A stretch of DNA of 63,214 bases from Kushneria avicenniae (GTDB taxonomy: Bacteria; Pseudomonadota; Gammaproteobacteria; Pseudomonadales; Halomonadaceae). The notes beneath the pieces are model-generated. The model did no database searches. It saw only the letters and a program-made list of their open reading frames with translations, and had not been told where the DNA came from. This document shows, one piece after another, positions 17,446-26,809 of the stretch (positions are counted from its first letter, which is position 1; the number at the start of each line of letters is the position of its first letter). The stretch is from NCBI RefSeq assembly GCF_900112585.1, contig NZ_FOLY01000010.1, positions 1 to 63,214 on the forward strand. Reading direction: 5' to 3'. The position numbers were made by a program, and so were the translations under genes.

Positions 17446-18671
17446 ATCAATTCTCCAAGCGGTTGTATGGTCACGGGCGTGCCGGCATCACATGCTGCCA
17501 GCTCGGCCGGCAGTTCTATCAGACAGTTGGCATCATAAAGCGAGCTCAGCCGATGCGACCCCTGCTCCTGCAGGACACTGACGCTGATCACGCCCCGGCT
17601 GTCGACATGATAGCGCCCCCTCAGAAGATCCAGCCGGCCGTGCCGCCCTTTCAGAGGCTGCTTGCACAGGGCATGCCATTTAACAGGCATCCAGTGGCGC
17701 CACCCGCTCAATTGACGAAACAGAGGCTGTACAAACTGCATGAGAGTGACCAGCGCCGCCACGGGGTTACCCGGTAGTCCAAAAAATGGAACCTGCTGAA
17801 TATGACCGAAAGCCATCGGCTTGCCCGGTCGCATGGCCACACGCCAGGAGGTGACCTGGCCCAGCTGCTGGATGGCATCGCGAACCAGATCCGCCTGACC
17901 GGCCGAGACACCGCCAGAGGTAATGATCAGATCGGCCTGTCGACTGGCACTCGAAAGATGAGCCATGGTCTCATCAAGACGATCAGGCAATATATCGGTC
18001 ATGACCACCTCCGCGCCCCAGCGTTTCAGGCAGGCAGCAAGACTGAAGGTATTGGCGTCAAAAAGAGAGGAAGTCGTGTCATCACCGGCACGCCGCAGCT
18101 CGTCACCGCTGGAAAAAATGGCCACTCGGGGACGACGGTGCACATCAATATACGCCAGGCCCAATGAGGCTGCCATACCCAGCTGGGCTGGCCCCAGAAG
18201 TGTTCCCGCCTCGAAAACCCGATCCCCGATAGTAATCTCTTCACCGGCATGGCGAACGTTCTGCCCCCGCCTGACGCTATCCGGTTTCAGGAGTTCCACC
18301 CGTTCACCGCTGACGACAATCTCCTCGATCATTACCACCGTGTCGCATCCAGCCGGCAATGGAGCCCCCGTAGTGATGGCAACGGCCTCCCCCGACGCCA
18401 CCACCGCCTTGAAGGGGTGCCCTGCCAGCGCCTCTCCGGCCAGCCTGAAGCAGTGATGCCCCTCATGAGCAAAGGCAATGCCATCCATGGCGGAGGCGGT
18501 ATAGCGCGGCAGGTCCAGCGTAGCCACCAGCGGTTCGGCGAGGATTCGGTCCACGGCCTGCATCAGCGGTACGCGCTCCACTCCGACCGGCGCTGGCGCA
18601 GCGGCCTTGATATGCGCCAGCATATCGCCGACCTCAAGCAATGTCTCACGGGTCTCGAAGCAATCACTCAT
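17442..18671 (-). CDS. moeA: molybdopterin molybdotransferase (MoeA)
   Basis: A 409-residue enzyme inserting molybdate into adenylated molybdopterin. The start at 18671 (MSDCFETRE) overlaps the end of mobB by 8 bases; a longer in-frame start at 18824 lies wholly inside mobB and was rejected. Motifs seen are [14 protein letters not shown] near residue 53, the molybdopterin-binding block [15 protein letters not shown] near 250, and PGKPMAFG followed by [13 protein letters not shown]. The last is typical of the MoeA/MogA fold. A C-terminal beta-barrel domain follows. The downstream moaC-moaD gene is coupled by ATGA. Confidence 0.96.
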   Translation of the reverse strand: MSDCFETRETLLEVGDMLAHIKAAAPAPVGVERVPLMQAVDRILAEPLVATLDLPRYTASAMDGIAFAHEGHHCFRLAGEALAGHPFKAVVASGEAVAITTGAPLPAGCDTVVMIEEIVVSGERVELLKPDSVRRGQNVRHAGEEITIGDRVFEAGTLLGPAQLGMAASLGLAYIDVHRRPRVAIFSSGDELRRAGDDTTSSLFDANTFSLAACLKRWGAEVVMTDILPDRLDETMAHLSSASRQADLIITSGGVSAGQADLVRDAIQQLGQVTSWRVAMRPGKPMAFGHIQQVPFFGLPGNPVAALVTLMQFVQPLFRQLSGWRHWMPVKWHALCKQPLKGRHGRLDLLRGRYHVDSRGVISVSVLQEQGSHRLSSLYDANCLIELPAELAACDAGTPVTIQPLGELI

Positions 18672-19230
18672 GACGCGGCCCCTGAGCCATGGCCTGCCAC
18701 CGCACGGGCCAGGCGACCAACCAGTCCAGCAGCGCGGCATGATCATCAAGATCAAGGCGTTCCACGTTTTCTGGCAATGCCACCTCATCGGTCGTTGCCA
18801 CGGCACGCACCCAGGGATCCTCAAAGGCCATCAGCGATTTGCCGACGGCGTCGCGATAAAGCTCCAGCTTGGGCAGGGGCCACTGCTTGAAGCCCTCGAT
18901 CAATACGAGATCGGGCGATAGCGTCAGCACCTGATCCAGCAGGATCGACAGGCAGGGCTCTTCCTGGCCGGGGGTTTCCATCATCAGAGCAAAACGTCTG
19001 CCGGAAGCAACCAGCATGGGCGCTGCCCCCGCCGTACGCAGGCGATGACTGTCCTTGCCGGGAACATCGACATCAAAATCATGATGGGCGTGCTTGATCA
19101 CGGCCACATTGAGGCCGCGCAAGCGCAGGTCGGGGAGCAGGGCTTCCAGCAGCGTTGTCTTGCCTGTGCCACTCCAGGCGGCAATGCCCAGAAGCGGGGT
19201 ATGGATATCGGAAAGCGTCAACTGCGTCAT
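18664..19230 (-). CDS. mobB: molybdopterin-guanine dinucleotide biosynthesis adaptor (MobB)
   Basis: A 188-residue GTP-binding protein assisting MobA in attaching GMP to the cofactor. The P-loop GIAAWSGTGKTTLLEALL lies near residues 16-33, the switch-like VIKHAHHDFDVDVPGKDSHR near 44-63, and the Walker-B-like LVLIEGFKQWPLPKLELYR near 110-128. The last is a typical MobB signature. It lies 74 bases downstream of mobA and overlaps moeA by 8 bases. Confidence 0.94.
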   Translation of the reverse strand: MTQLTLSDIHTPLLGIAAWSGTGKTTLLEALLPDLRLRGLNVAVIKHAHHDFDVDVPGKDSHRLRTAGAAPMLVASGRRFALMMETPGQEEPCLSILLDQVLTLSPDLVLIEGFKQWPLPKLELYRDAVGKSLMAFEDPWVRAVATTDEVALPENVERLDLDDHAALLDWLVAWPVRWQAMAQGPRHE

Positions 19231-19304
19231 GGTACCCTGCCAGATCAGGATGACACGGTTACCTGACGACGTTCAGACCCGGTACGGCATGGCCCGTGAC
19301 ATGA

Positions 19305-19886
19305 TCATCGACCAAAGGTATCCCTGTCATGGGGTGTATTGATATTGACGAAAGCACGGGCATTGTCGAAATGGCAGGCGACATTTGAATGGCGTGCATA
19401 CCATTGATCGATCTTGCGACCACCGTCGTCCAGCCACTGCGCCAGATCATCAAACAGCTCTCGCCTGAGTAAAACGACCGTAGGGTGAGCGCGCTCATGA
19501 TCGCTGGCATACGCAATATCGGCATTGCAATCTGCAAGGGCCGTCAGGAGCCTGTCGACCAGATTTTCTGGCAAAGCCGGCGTATCACACGGCACGATCA
19601 GCACCAGCGGCGTTGACGCCGCCTTCATCGCCGCATGAAAGCCTGCCAGCGGCCCGGCGCTGCCTGCAATCCGGTCAGTGATGACGGGATAGCCCAGCGC
19701 CTCATAATCGTCGATATGACGATTGGCATTGATCATGACCCGGGAAACCTGAGGCACTATTACAGTCAGCACATGGCTGACAAGGGGCCGACCATCGAGC
19801 TCTACCAGCCCCTTGTTGACGCCGCCCATGCGCCGTCCCAGACCACCGGCCAGCACCACGCCGGTAATGCTCGACCGATTATCCAT
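19305..19886 (-). CDS. mobA: molybdenum cofactor guanylyltransferase (MobA)
   Basis: A 193-residue nucleotidyltransferase making the bis-guanine dinucleotide form of the cofactor from Mo-molybdopterin and GTP. The N-terminal GTP-binding loop VLAGGLGRRMGGVNKGLVEL spans residues 11-30, and the metal-binding PCDTPALPENLVDRLL lies near 98. It begins only 8 bases after the upp stop, so upp and the cofactor genes are probably one transcript. Presence of MobA and MobB implies DMSO-reductase-family enzymes elsewhere in the genome. Confidence 0.95.
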   Translation of the reverse strand: MDNRSSITGVVLAGGLGRRMGGVNKGLVELDGRPLVSHVLTVIVPQVSRVMINANRHIDDYEALGYPVITDRIAGSAGPLAGFHAAMKAASTPLVLIVPCDTPALPENLVDRLLTALADCNADIAYASDHERAHPTVVLLRRELFDDLAQWLDDGGRKIDQWYARHSNVACHFDNARAFVNINTPHDRDTFGR

Positions 19887-19894
19887 GATCGCCT

Positions 19895-20524
19895 TCAGCG
19901 CGTTCCAAAAAGCTTGTCGCCGGCATCACCAAGACCGGGCACGATATAGCCATGGCTGTCGAGACCTTCATCGACCGCGGCCGTATACAGCTCGATTTCC
20001 GGATGCGAGCGGGAAACCCGTGCAATGCCTTCAGGCGTCGCCACCAGCACGATCACCTTGATTTGACGACAGCCCTTGGCCTTGAGCATGTCCAGCGTAG
20101 CGGCCATGGAGCCGCCTGTCGCCAGCATGGGATCGATGACAATCGCCAGACGCTCGTCCAGATCCTGTACGAACTTTTCGAAATAGGGCACAGGCTCGAG
20201 GGTTTCCTCGTTTCGATAAAGCCCCACAACGCTGATTCGAGCGCTCGGCAACAGGGTCGTGACGCCATCGAGCATACCAAGGCCTGCACGCAGAATGGGA
20301 ACGACCGTCACCTTCTTGCCCCTGATCTGCTGCACCTTCAATTGCTTGCCACTCCAGCCCTCGATGGTTTCATCGCCCAGCTCGAGCCCCTTGGTCGCCT
20401 CGTAGGTCAGAAGGGTCGCCAGTTCATTGGCGAGCTCGCGGAAGTGCTTGGTACTGATCCCCGCTCCACGCAGCAGTCCCAGCTTGTGTTTGACGAGAGG
20501 GTGATCAATGGTATGAACATTCAT
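19895..20524 (-). CDS. upp: uracil phosphoribosyltransferase
   Basis: A 209-residue pyrimidine salvage enzyme converting uracil and PRPP to UMP. The N-terminus [12 protein letters not shown] is standard; the PRPP loop [16 protein letters not shown] lies near residue 130; and the uracil-binding [20 protein letters not shown] is near the C-terminus. Length equals the family norm (208). It is the first gene of the run that continues into mobA. The 152-base gap to ung upstream should hold the promoter. Confidence 0.97.
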   Translation of the reverse strand: MNVHTIDHPLVKHKLGLLRGAGISTKHFRELANELATLLTYEATKGLELGDETIEGWSGKQLKVQQIRGKKVTVVPILRAGLGMLDGVTTLLPSARISVVGLYRNEETLEPVPYFEKFVQDLDERLAIVIDPMLATGGSMAATLDMLKAKGCRQIKVIVLVATPEGIARVSRSHPEIELYTAAVDEGLDSHGYIVPGLGDAGDKLFGTR

Positions 20525-20676
20525 GATGGGTATACGACCTGATAGAAGAATATCACTGCCCTTTTATTTCATGATGGACAGCGCAAGTGCCCCCATTCTA
20601 CTCCGGCACACACGAGTGCGTTAAGCATCCGTGCGCCGACAACAGAGGACATATTGACACATCGTGGTAACGCCGC

Positions 20677-21378
20677 TCAGGCGTCGGAGAGCTGCTCAAT
20701 GGACGGCAGCTGCCAATCAATGGGTGACGCCCCCTTCTGGGTCAGAAACTCGTTGGCTTTCGAAAAGTGCTGGCAGCCGAAAAAACCACGATGGGCAGCC
20801 AGTGGTGACGGATGCGGTGCATGAAGCACCAGATGTTTTGTCCGATCCACGAAGGCCGCCTTTTTCTGGGCATAGCTGCCCCACAGCAAAAAGACGACGT
20901 TCTCGCACTGCTCATTGATGGCCTCGATGGCGCGATCGGTAAACGTCTCCCAGCCCTGCCCGCGGTGAGAGGCGGCCTGCCCCCGCTCCACGGTCAGTAC
21001 GCTGTTGAGCAGCAGAACCCCCTGGCGCGCCCAGCTTTCCAGAAAACCGTGACTGACCGGTTCAAAGGCCACGCTGTCGCTCTGCAACTCCTTGTAGATG
21101 TTGACCAGAGACGGTGGAATGGCCACTTCCGGACGGACCGAGAAGCAGAGCCCATGGGCCTGCCCAGGACCGTGGTAGGGGTCCTGTCCCAGAATGACGA
21201 CCCTGACGCTTTCCAGCGGCGTCAGTTCAAAGGCACGAAACCAGTTCTCCGATGCTGGATAGATGACCTTGCGCTGATCCTTCTCGTGACGCAGAAAGGC
21301 TTTCAACGCCTGCATGTAGGGAGCATCCACCTCATCGCCAAGGTAGCGGTTCCAGCTTTCGGGCAGCGGCAGGGCCAT
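20677..21378 (-). CDS. ung: uracil-DNA glycosylase (family 1)
   Basis: A 233-residue base-excision repair enzyme removing uracil from DNA. The water-activating loop [20 protein letters not shown] lies near residues 63-82, [13 protein letters not shown] near 124, and the DNA-intercalating loop [14 protein letters not shown] near 190. All family-1 signatures are intact. It starts 2 bases after the gpt stop, so it is cotranscribed with gpt. Joining of repair and salvage genes here may be simple operon packing. Confidence 0.97.
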   Translation of the reverse strand: MALPLPESWNRYLGDEVDAPYMQALKAFLRHEKDQRKVIYPASENWFRAFELTPLESVRVVILGQDPYHGPGQAHGLCFSVRPEVAIPPSLVNIYKELQSDSVAFEPVSHGFLESWARQGVLLLNSVLTVERGQAASHRGQGWETFTDRAIEAINEQCENVVFLLWGSYAQKKAAFVDRTKHLVLHAPHPSPLAAHRGFFGCQHFSKANEFLTQKGASPIDWQLPSIEQLSDA

Positions 21379-21380
21379 GG

Positions 21381-21869
21381 TTACTCCTTGCGGGTACGAA
21401 GCTGATCCACCAGCGGCTCGACAAAGGAGATGCCCATATCCCAGGGGAACTGGATCCAGGTGTCCTGCGCCACTTCCGTCAGATACTGATCTACCATCGG
21501 ACGCCCTTCAGGCTTGGCGTAAATGGTCACGAAATGCGCGCGCGGCAGCATTTCGCGCACGGCACCGGCGGTCTTGCCGGTATCAACCAGATCATCCACC
21601 AGCAGCCAGCCATCACCATCATGATCGATGCCCTTGAGCACGCTGATGCTGCTCTGTGTCATGTGCTCGTAGCTTTTGATACAGACCGTATCGATCAGAC
21701 GGATATCGAGCTCGCGTGCGATCAGGGCAGCCGGAATCAGACCACCACGAGTCACGGCAACGATACCCTTGAAGTCACGGTCAACCAGCTGATGACACAG
21801 CATGCGAACGTCGCGGTGAAGACGATCCCAGGAGATCGTGAACTGGTTATGGTAGCGCTCGGTACTCAT
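21381..21869 (-). CDS. gpt: xanthine(-guanine) phosphoribosyltransferase
   Basis: A 162-residue purine salvage enzyme making XMP and GMP from free bases and PRPP. The start at 21869 ([20 protein letters not shown]) matches the family; an upstream in-frame start at 21941 would overlap apt and adds no conserved residues. The base-recognition loop [18 protein letters not shown] lies near residue 38 and the PRPP-binding [20 protein letters not shown] near 90. It follows apt by 40 bases and precedes ung by 2. Confidence 0.94.
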   Translation of the reverse strand: MSTERYHNQFTISWDRLHRDVRMLCHQLVDRDFKGIVAVTRGGLIPAALIARELDIRLIDTVCIKSYEHMTQSSISVLKGIDHDGDGWLLVDDLVDTGKTAGAVREMLPRAHFVTIYAKPEGRPMVDQYLTEVAQDTWIQFPWDMGISFVEPLVDQLRTRKE

Positions 21870-21909
21870 TGAAATGTCCTGTGCGTCAAGGGAGACACGT
21901 CTGCCCTGC

Positions 21910-22467
21910 CTATTCGTCTTCGGTGAAGGTGCAGGCCGCAAAAACGCTGTAACCGTCAGCGCGAATCATGTCACCACCGCCAAGCTCGGGCAGATCGATG
22001 ATGGCAGCCGTTTCAACGATGATGCCGCCGCTGCGCTCGATCAAACGAGCCGCCGCCAGCATGGTGCCTCCCGTGGCGATCAGATCATCCACCAGCAGGA
22101 TCCTGTCCCCCTTCTGGAACGCATCCGAATGCAGCTCCACGGTGGACTCGCCATATTCAAGGCTGTAGGTCTCGCTGATGGTGCGAAACGGCAGCTTGCC
22201 CTTCTTGCGTACCGGCACGAAGCTACAGCCCAGCTCGTAGGCCAGCGGTGCGCCGATGATGAAGCCGCGCGCATCAATGGCCGCGATGGCATCGATATCA
22301 AGCTCCTGATATCGATGAACGAAGCTGTCGATCAGCTTGCGAAAGGCAGCACTGTTTTGCAGCACCGGCGTAATGTCGCGAAAGTTGACACCGGGTTCCG
22401 GCCAATCCTTCACGGTACGAATCACAGACTTGATGTAGTCGCCGTAAATACTTGTCGCCACGTTCAA
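21910..22467 (-). CDS. apt: adenine phosphoribosyltransferase
   Basis: A 185-residue purine salvage enzyme (adenine + PRPP to AMP). Residues [19 protein letters not shown] and NFRDITPVL open the fold; [16 protein letters not shown] and the PRPP loop [20 protein letters not shown] near 125 are diagnostic. The only start fitting the family is TTG at 22467, with GTG at 22461 as alternative; no ATG is available, so initiation may be weak. It heads a salvage/repair run apt-gpt-ung. Confidence 0.94.
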   Translation of the reverse strand: MNVATSIYGDYIKSVIRTVKDWPEPGVNFRDITPVLQNSAAFRKLIDSFVHRYQELDIDAIAAIDARGFIIGAPLAYELGCSFVPVRKKGKLPFRTISETYSLEYGESTVELHSDAFQKGDRILLVDDLIATGGTMLAAARLIERSGGIIVETAAIIDLPELGGGDMIRADGYSVFAACTFTEDE

Positions 22468-22487
22468 TCTCTCGTCGACCCATATGC

Positions 22488-22511
22488 AAAACGACCGGAC
22501 AGTGCCGGTCG
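22488..22511 (-). terminator. terminator of ribE
   Basis: A 7-bp stem (22492-22498 with 22505-22511), 6-nt loop and TTTT on the minus strand, in the ribE-apt gap. A T-run on the plus side makes it potentially bidirectional. Confidence 0.72.
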
Positions 22512-22587
22512 CTTTTTATAAACGTTGATCATTTTACCCAATGGCGCCCGCGCAAGCGACCCGCGCAGGCCACATCAGCACGCAATT

Positions 22588-23196
22588 TCACGCTCTTGCC
22601 GCCAGAACACGTTCCACTGTCTCGACAATGGTCTGTGTCTGAGGGTCGATTTCAATATTGACGCCGTCGCCGATATCGCGCGTGCCGATTGTGGTCCGTG
22701 CCAGCGTATCGGGGATCAGGTTGACGCAAAATCGATTGTCTCTGACCTCACCGATGGTCAGGCTGATGCCATCAACACCAATATAGCCCTTGTCGAACAG
22801 AAAGCGTGACCACTGCGGCGGCAGTTCGAACCACAGTTGACAATTGTTGGGCGCATCCTCACGGGAAATCAGTGTGGCCATACACATGACATGCCCCGAC
22901 ATGGCGTGGCCGCCGATTTCATCGCCCAGTCGCGCCGCCCGCTCCACGTTCACGCTGTCCCCCACGTCCAGCGCCCCCAGATTGGTCACCGCCAGCGTCT
23001 CACGCATGAGATCAAAACCGACGCGCGCCCCTTCAATGCTTGTGACGCTCAGACAGCAACCGTTGTGCGCTACCGAGGCACCGTGAGCAAGCCCCTCAAG
23101 CAGGGGTTCGGGCATCTCGATAACGTGACGATTGAGCCCTTCCAGGCGCTCGATGGCGACCACCCGCGCCATGCCCTGTACGATACCGGTAAACAT
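22588..23196 (-). CDS. ribE: riboflavin synthase alpha chain
   Basis: A 202-residue enzyme dismutating two 6,7-dimethyl-8-ribityllumazine molecules to riboflavin. It starts with MFTGIVQG, the invariant N-terminus. Two homologous lumazine-binding barrels follow (about 1-97 and 98-195), with the repeat motif seen as VGFDLMRETLAVTNLG and FCVNLIPDTLARTTIG. A C-terminal trimerisation helix ends the protein. The gene stands alone between its own terminator and a 242-base divergent region shared with metN. No FMN riboswitch was recognised upstream. Confidence 0.96.
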   Translation of the reverse strand: MFTGIVQGMARVVAIERLEGLNRHVIEMPEPLLEGLAHGASVAHNGCCLSVTSIEGARVGFDLMRETLAVTNLGALDVGDSVNVERAARLGDEIGGHAMSGHVMCMATLISREDAPNNCQLWFELPPQWSRFLFDKGYIGVDGISLTIGEVRDNRFCVNLIPDTLARTTIGTRDIGDGVNIEIDPQTQTIVETVERVLAARA

Positions 23197-23438
23197 GATG
23201 GCCTCGTTGACAGCTGAAAAGCCCCATATTCGCCTTTTCTGCCGGCCCTGTCATCCGCAGCAACCGGCCGGCGCCATCATATACCCGCACTGTTGGGTCC
23301 TTATGACGCGTGAAGACGATGAATCAAGTATACTGACGCGCCTTGTGCCCAGCGCACGTTTTACGACGATCATTTTCACCACGTCAGGTACGCGCCCGGT
23401 GGTGCACGATCCAACAGCATTTAAGACATTCCCATCCA

Positions 23439-24482
23439 ATGATTCGACTTGAAAATGTGACCCGAGTGTACGGTCAGGGCGCCGGGGCCGTGACGGCTCT
23501 CAAGGACGTTAACCTGGAAGTGGCCCCCGGCAGCATCACCGGTGTCATCGGCGTCTCCGGTGCCGGCAAGAGCACCTTGATTCGATGCGTCAATCTGCTC
23601 GAGCGCCCGACACGGGGCCGGGTATTCGTGGCCGACCAAGAGCTGACTGCCCTGAACAAGGAGGCGCTTCGAAAGGCGCGTCACGGCATCGGCATGATCT
23701 TTCAGCACTTCAACCTGCTCGAGTCGCGCACCGTACGCGGCAATATCGGCCTGCCGCTGGAACTGATCGGCACACCGCGCCGCGACATCGATCAGCGCAT
23801 TGATGAGCTTCTGGAGCTGACAGGCCTTGCTGAACGGGCCAACGCCTATCCGGCCGCCCTTTCCGGTGGTCAGAAACAGCGCGTGGCAATTGCCAGGGCG
23901 CTGGCCAGCAACCCGAAGGCCCTGCTGTGTGACGAGGCCACCTCGGCGCTGGACCCGCAGACCACCAGCGCCATTCTGACGCTGTTGAGGGATATCAATC
24001 AGCGACTGGGGCTGACCATCCTGCTGATCACCCATGAAATGGAAGTGGTCAGAACCATCTGCGACCAGGTTGCCCTGATCAGCGGCGGAGCGCTGGTGGA
24101 AACAGCCCCGGTCGGGGACTTTTTCACTCGCCCTGCCACCGAGGAAGGCCGACTCTTTCTCAACGACTTCCTGCAGTTGGCGCCGTCCAATGCGCTGCTT
24201 CAGCGTCTTTCAGACGGCGGAGCCGGCAACGGCGTGCCCGTGGTACGTCTCACCTTTCGCGGCCAGTCTCTTTCCAGCGAGCTGATGACCCATCTCGAGC
24301 AACGCTTCGGCCTGCGGCTGCACATCCTGCAGGCGCGCGTCGAAAACATTCAGGGCCGCACGCTGGGCCTGATGATCGCGGAGTTTGACGGCGACCGGGA
24401 CATCATCGATGACGCCATGGCCCACCTGCACACGCTTGACGTACAAACGGAGGTACTTGGCCATGTCCAGCGCCATGATTGA
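23439..24482 (+). CDS. metN: methionine ABC transporter ATPase (MetN)
   Basis: A 347-residue ATPase of the MetNIQ importer for D- and L-methionine. Walker A GVSGAGKSTLIR lies near residues 38-49, the ABC signature LSGGQKQRVAIARAL near 140-154, and Walker B LLCDEATSALDP near 162. The last 100 residues form the NIL/ACT-like domain that binds methionine and gives trans-inhibition. The start at 23439 (MIRLENVTRVYG) fits the family; a start at 23343 would only add a low-complexity extension. It overlaps metI by 20 bases. Confidence 0.96.
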   Translation: MIRLENVTRVYGQGAGAVTALKDVNLEVAPGSITGVIGVSGAGKSTLIRCVNLLERPTRGRVFVADQELTALNKEALRKARHGIGMIFQHFNLLESRTVRGNIGLPLELIGTPRRDIDQRIDELLELTGLAERANAYPAALSGGQKQRVAIARALASNPKALLCDEATSALDPQTTSAILTLLRDINQRLGLTILLITHEMEVVRTICDQVALISGGALVETAPVGDFFTRPATEEGRLFLNDFLQLAPSNALLQRLSDGGAGNGVPVVRLTFRGQSLSSELMTHLEQRFGLRLHILQARVENIQGRTLGLMIAEFDGDRDIIDDAMAHLHTLDVQTEVLGHVQRHD

Positions 24483-25116
24483 TCGTATTCTCGATGCCGT
24501 TATCGATACCTTCTATCTGGTCATCTGCAGCGGCGTCATCGGTATCGTGCTGGGCATCATGATGGGTGTGGCACTCTACGTGACCCGTGAAAACCGCATC
24601 ATGGCGCTGCCGGCCCTCAACCGAGTCATCAGCCTGATCGTCAATGTTGGCCGGTCAGTGCCGTTCATTATTCTGATGCTGGCACTGGCCCCCTTTACCC
24701 GCTGGCTGGTGGGCTCCTACATTGGCACCACCGCCGCACTGGTGCCGCTGAGCATTGCTGCCATCCCCTTCGTGGCGCGTCTGGTCGAAGGCGCCCTCAA
24801 TGAAGTGCCGCATGGATTGATCGAAGCCGCCGAGTCGATGGGCGCCACGCCCTGGCAGATCATCACTCGCGTATTGCTGCCCGAGGCGCGCGGCGGATTG
24901 ATCACGGCGGCGACCATTACCATCATCGCACTGATCGGCTACAGCGCCATGGCCGGTGCCATCGGTGCCGGTGGTCTGGGTGCTGTGGCCTACAACTATG
25001 GCTACTCCCGTTATAATCCCATGGTCATGCTGGTGACGGTGCTGATCATGGTGGTCATGGTGCAGGGTGTTCAGATGCTGGGCGACTTCCTTGTTCACCG
25101 CAGCCGCCATCGCTGA
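24463..25116 (+). CDS. metI: methionine ABC transporter permease (MetI)
   Basis: A 217-residue inner-membrane permease with about five hydrophobic helices. The coupling EAA loop is visible as GLIEAAESMGATPWQIITRV near residues 117-136. A GGAGG at 24449-24453, 9 bases before ATG 24463, supports this start, which lies inside the metN 3' end; ATG 24475 is a weaker alternative. It works with MetN (ATPase) and the lipoprotein MetQ encoded 132 bases downstream. Confidence 0.95.
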   Translation: MSSAMIDRILDAVIDTFYLVICSGVIGIVLGIMMGVALYVTRENRIMALPALNRVISLIVNVGRSVPFIILMLALAPFTRWLVGSYIGTTAALVPLSIAAIPFVARLVEGALNEVPHGLIEAAESMGATPWQIITRVLLPEARGGLITAATITIIALIGYSAMAGAIGAGGLGAVAYNYGYSRYNPMVMLVTVLIMVVMVQGVQMLGDFLVHRSRHR

Positions 25117-25248
25117 AAGGCAGCCCACAGACCTGAAACAACCATGGCCTTAAAACAACCCTGACAACGATATTCGCGGGCATGAACCATCGCTCGTTAA
25201 CCCTTTTCGACAGCGTCGCCTGTTGACACCCTTGCAAGGAGATCAGAC

Positions 25249-26067
25249 ATGAAAGGTTTACCAGGGATTCTGGGCACCGCGCTGGCCCTGAGCGCCAGCG
25301 TTATCCTCACCGGCTGCGGTAGCCAGAGTGATGACGAGAACACCATCCGGGTCGGCACCATGGCAGGCCCGGAAACGGCGCTGATGGAAACTGCTGCGGA
25401 CGTGGCAAAGGAAAAATACGGGCTCGACGTCGAGATCACCGAATTCAACGATTACGTTTCGCCCAATGCCGCGCTCGACGACGGCAGCATTGATGCCAAC
25501 GCCTATCAGCACCAGCCCTATCTGGACAGCATGATGGAAGATCGCGGCTTTGACTTTGTCGCGGCCGGCAAGACATTCATCTACCCGATCGGCGCTTATT
25601 CCGACAAGTACCAGAGCATCGATGAGCTGCCGGAAGGCGCGACGATTGCCGTACCCAACGATCCGTCCAATGAGGCACGCGCCCTGCTGCTGCTGGCACG
25701 TGAAAACCTGGTCACGCTGCGCGACCCGAAAAGCCCGACCGCCACACCGGATGACATCACCGACAATCCGCACAACTATCAGCTGCGCGAACTGGACGCC
25801 GCCCAGCTCACGCGTGCGCTGCCGGATGTCGACATGGCCTTTATCAACAGCACCTACTCGGTGGCCGCTGACATGACCGTTGATCAGGCGCTGATCGTCG
25901 AGGATGGTGACTCTCCATACGTCAACCTCATCGTGGTCCGTCAGGGCGACCAGAACAGCGAGAAGGTTCAGCATCTCGTCGACGCCTTCCAGAGTCAGCA
26001 GGTCGTCGACAGGGCCGACGAGCTCTTCAAGGGCGGCGCGATCGCGGGCTGGCAAAAAGACCAGTAA
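25249..26067 (+). CDS. metQ: methionine-binding lipoprotein (MetQ)
   Basis: A 272-residue substrate-binding lipoprotein of the NlpA family. The signal peptide ends in lipobox LTGC (Cys23). The mature protein opens IRVGTMAGPETALMETAADV, and the middle has NDYVSPNAALDDGSIDANAYQHQPYL split over the usual ligand cleft, plus IAVPNDPSNEARALLLL. A strong ribosome site (AAGGAGA) precedes the ATG. A perfect terminator follows 23 bases after the stop, closing the metNIQ unit. Confidence 0.96.
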   Translation: MKGLPGILGTALALSASVILTGCGSQSDDENTIRVGTMAGPETALMETAADVAKEKYGLDVEITEFNDYVSPNAALDDGSIDANAYQHQPYLDSMMEDRGFDFVAAGKTFIYPIGAYSDKYQSIDELPEGATIAVPNDPSNEARALLLLARENLVTLRDPKSPTATPDDITDNPHNYQLRELDAAQLTRALPDVDMAFINSTYSVAADMTVDQALIVEDGDSPYVNLIVVRQGDQNSEKVQHLVDAFQSQQVVDRADELFKGGAIAGWQKDQ

Positions 26068-26090
26068 TCTACTCTACCCGTCGCTGACCG

Positions 26091-26116
26091 GGGCCGGCCC
26101 ATGCCGGCCCTTTTTT
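26091..26116 (+). terminator. terminator of metNIQ
   Basis: A perfect 8-bp GC stem (26091-26098 with 26103-26110), 4-nt loop and a run of six T. Confidence 0.9.
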
Positions 26117-26139
26117 ATGACTCAGCCATCGAGATCATC

Positions 26140-26625
26140 ATGAACGACACACGATCCACCACCGATTACGGCATGCTCAAGCGCCAGCTGTCTGCCCTGC
26201 TGGATACGCGGGACTGGGTAACCAATACCTCGCAGATGACCGCCTTTATCTTTCAGCAGATCCCTGACCTGAACTGGGCGGGCTTTTACATACAGCGTGA
26301 AGAACGTGTTTTACGCCTTGGGCCGTTTCAGGGGCAACCGGCATGCAATCCCATCGGATTTGAAGAAGGCGTCTGCGGCGCGGCAGCGCGCACGCGCCAG
26401 ACACAGCGTGTAGAGGACGTGCACGCCTTTCCCGGCCACATTGCCTGTGATGCGGCGTCACGCTCGGAGCTGGTCATCCCACTGATCAGCCACGATCGCC
26501 TCTGGGGCGTACTGGATCTGGACAGTCCTCTGGCCGGACGCTTTGCCAGCGAGGATCAGGAAGGCATTGAAGCGCTGTGCCAGGTATTGATCGAGCAGAC
26601 CGATCTTTTCGAGCCAATCGGCTGA
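26140..26625 (+). CDS. msrC: free methionine-(R)-sulfoxide reductase (GAF domain, fRMsr)
   Basis: A 161-residue single GAF-domain enzyme reducing free L-methionine-R-sulfoxide with thioredoxin. The motifs WAGFYIQ, LGPFQGQPAC and FPGHIACDAASRSELVIP are diagnostic. Three cysteines, Cys69, Cys79 and Cys103, have the same spacing (10 and 24) as the catalytic set of the E. coli enzyme, so it should be active. The start at 26140 follows the metNIQ terminator by 24 bases, so readthrough may give some coupling. Its place after a methionine importer fits uptake and repair of oxidised methionine. Confidence 0.92.
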   Translation: MNDTRSTTDYGMLKRQLSALLDTRDWVTNTSQMTAFIFQQIPDLNWAGFYIQREERVLRLGPFQGQPACNPIGFEEGVCGAAARTRQTQRVEDVHAFPGHIACDAASRSELVIPLISHDRLWGVLDLDSPLAGRFASEDQEGIEALCQVLIEQTDLFEPIG

Positions 26626-26650
26626 CTTTCATCGGCTGACAACAGGACGT

Positions 26651-26677
26651 AAAAAAACCCCGCCGATGCGGGGTTTT
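26651..26677. terminator. bidirectional terminator (msrC / tRNA-Val)
   Basis: A 6-bp GC stem (26658-26663 with 26668-26673), loop CGAT, seven A on the left and four T on the right. It serves msrC on plus and the tRNA unit on minus. Confidence 0.85.
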
Positions 26678-26685
26678 AGAAATTC

Positions 26686-26762
26686 TGGTAGGACCGAGCG
26701 GATTTGAACCGCTGACCTCCACGATGTCAACGTGGCGCTCTAACCAACTGAGCTACGGTCCT
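26686..26762 (-). tRNA. tRNA-Val(GAC), copy 2
   Basis: A 77-nt cloverleaf read on minus: 7-bp acceptor AGGACCG/CGGTCCT, D-arm GCTC/GAGC, anticodon stem CCACG/CGTGG with loop TTGACAT (anticodon GAC, valine GUC/GUU codons), and T-arm AGCGG/CCGCT with TTCAAAT. The CCA end is encoded. It is identical to the copy 47 bases upstream. Confidence 0.96.
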
Positions 26763-26809
26763 TCAAATCAGTATCCGTTGAAACAACCCGTTTTGATGTC
26801 CTGAAACGA

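Noticed and set aside
23197-23438. Possible riboswitch (SAM or FMN) between ribE and metN
   Set aside because: I could not draw the conserved stems or core of either class; a covariance-model search would settle it.
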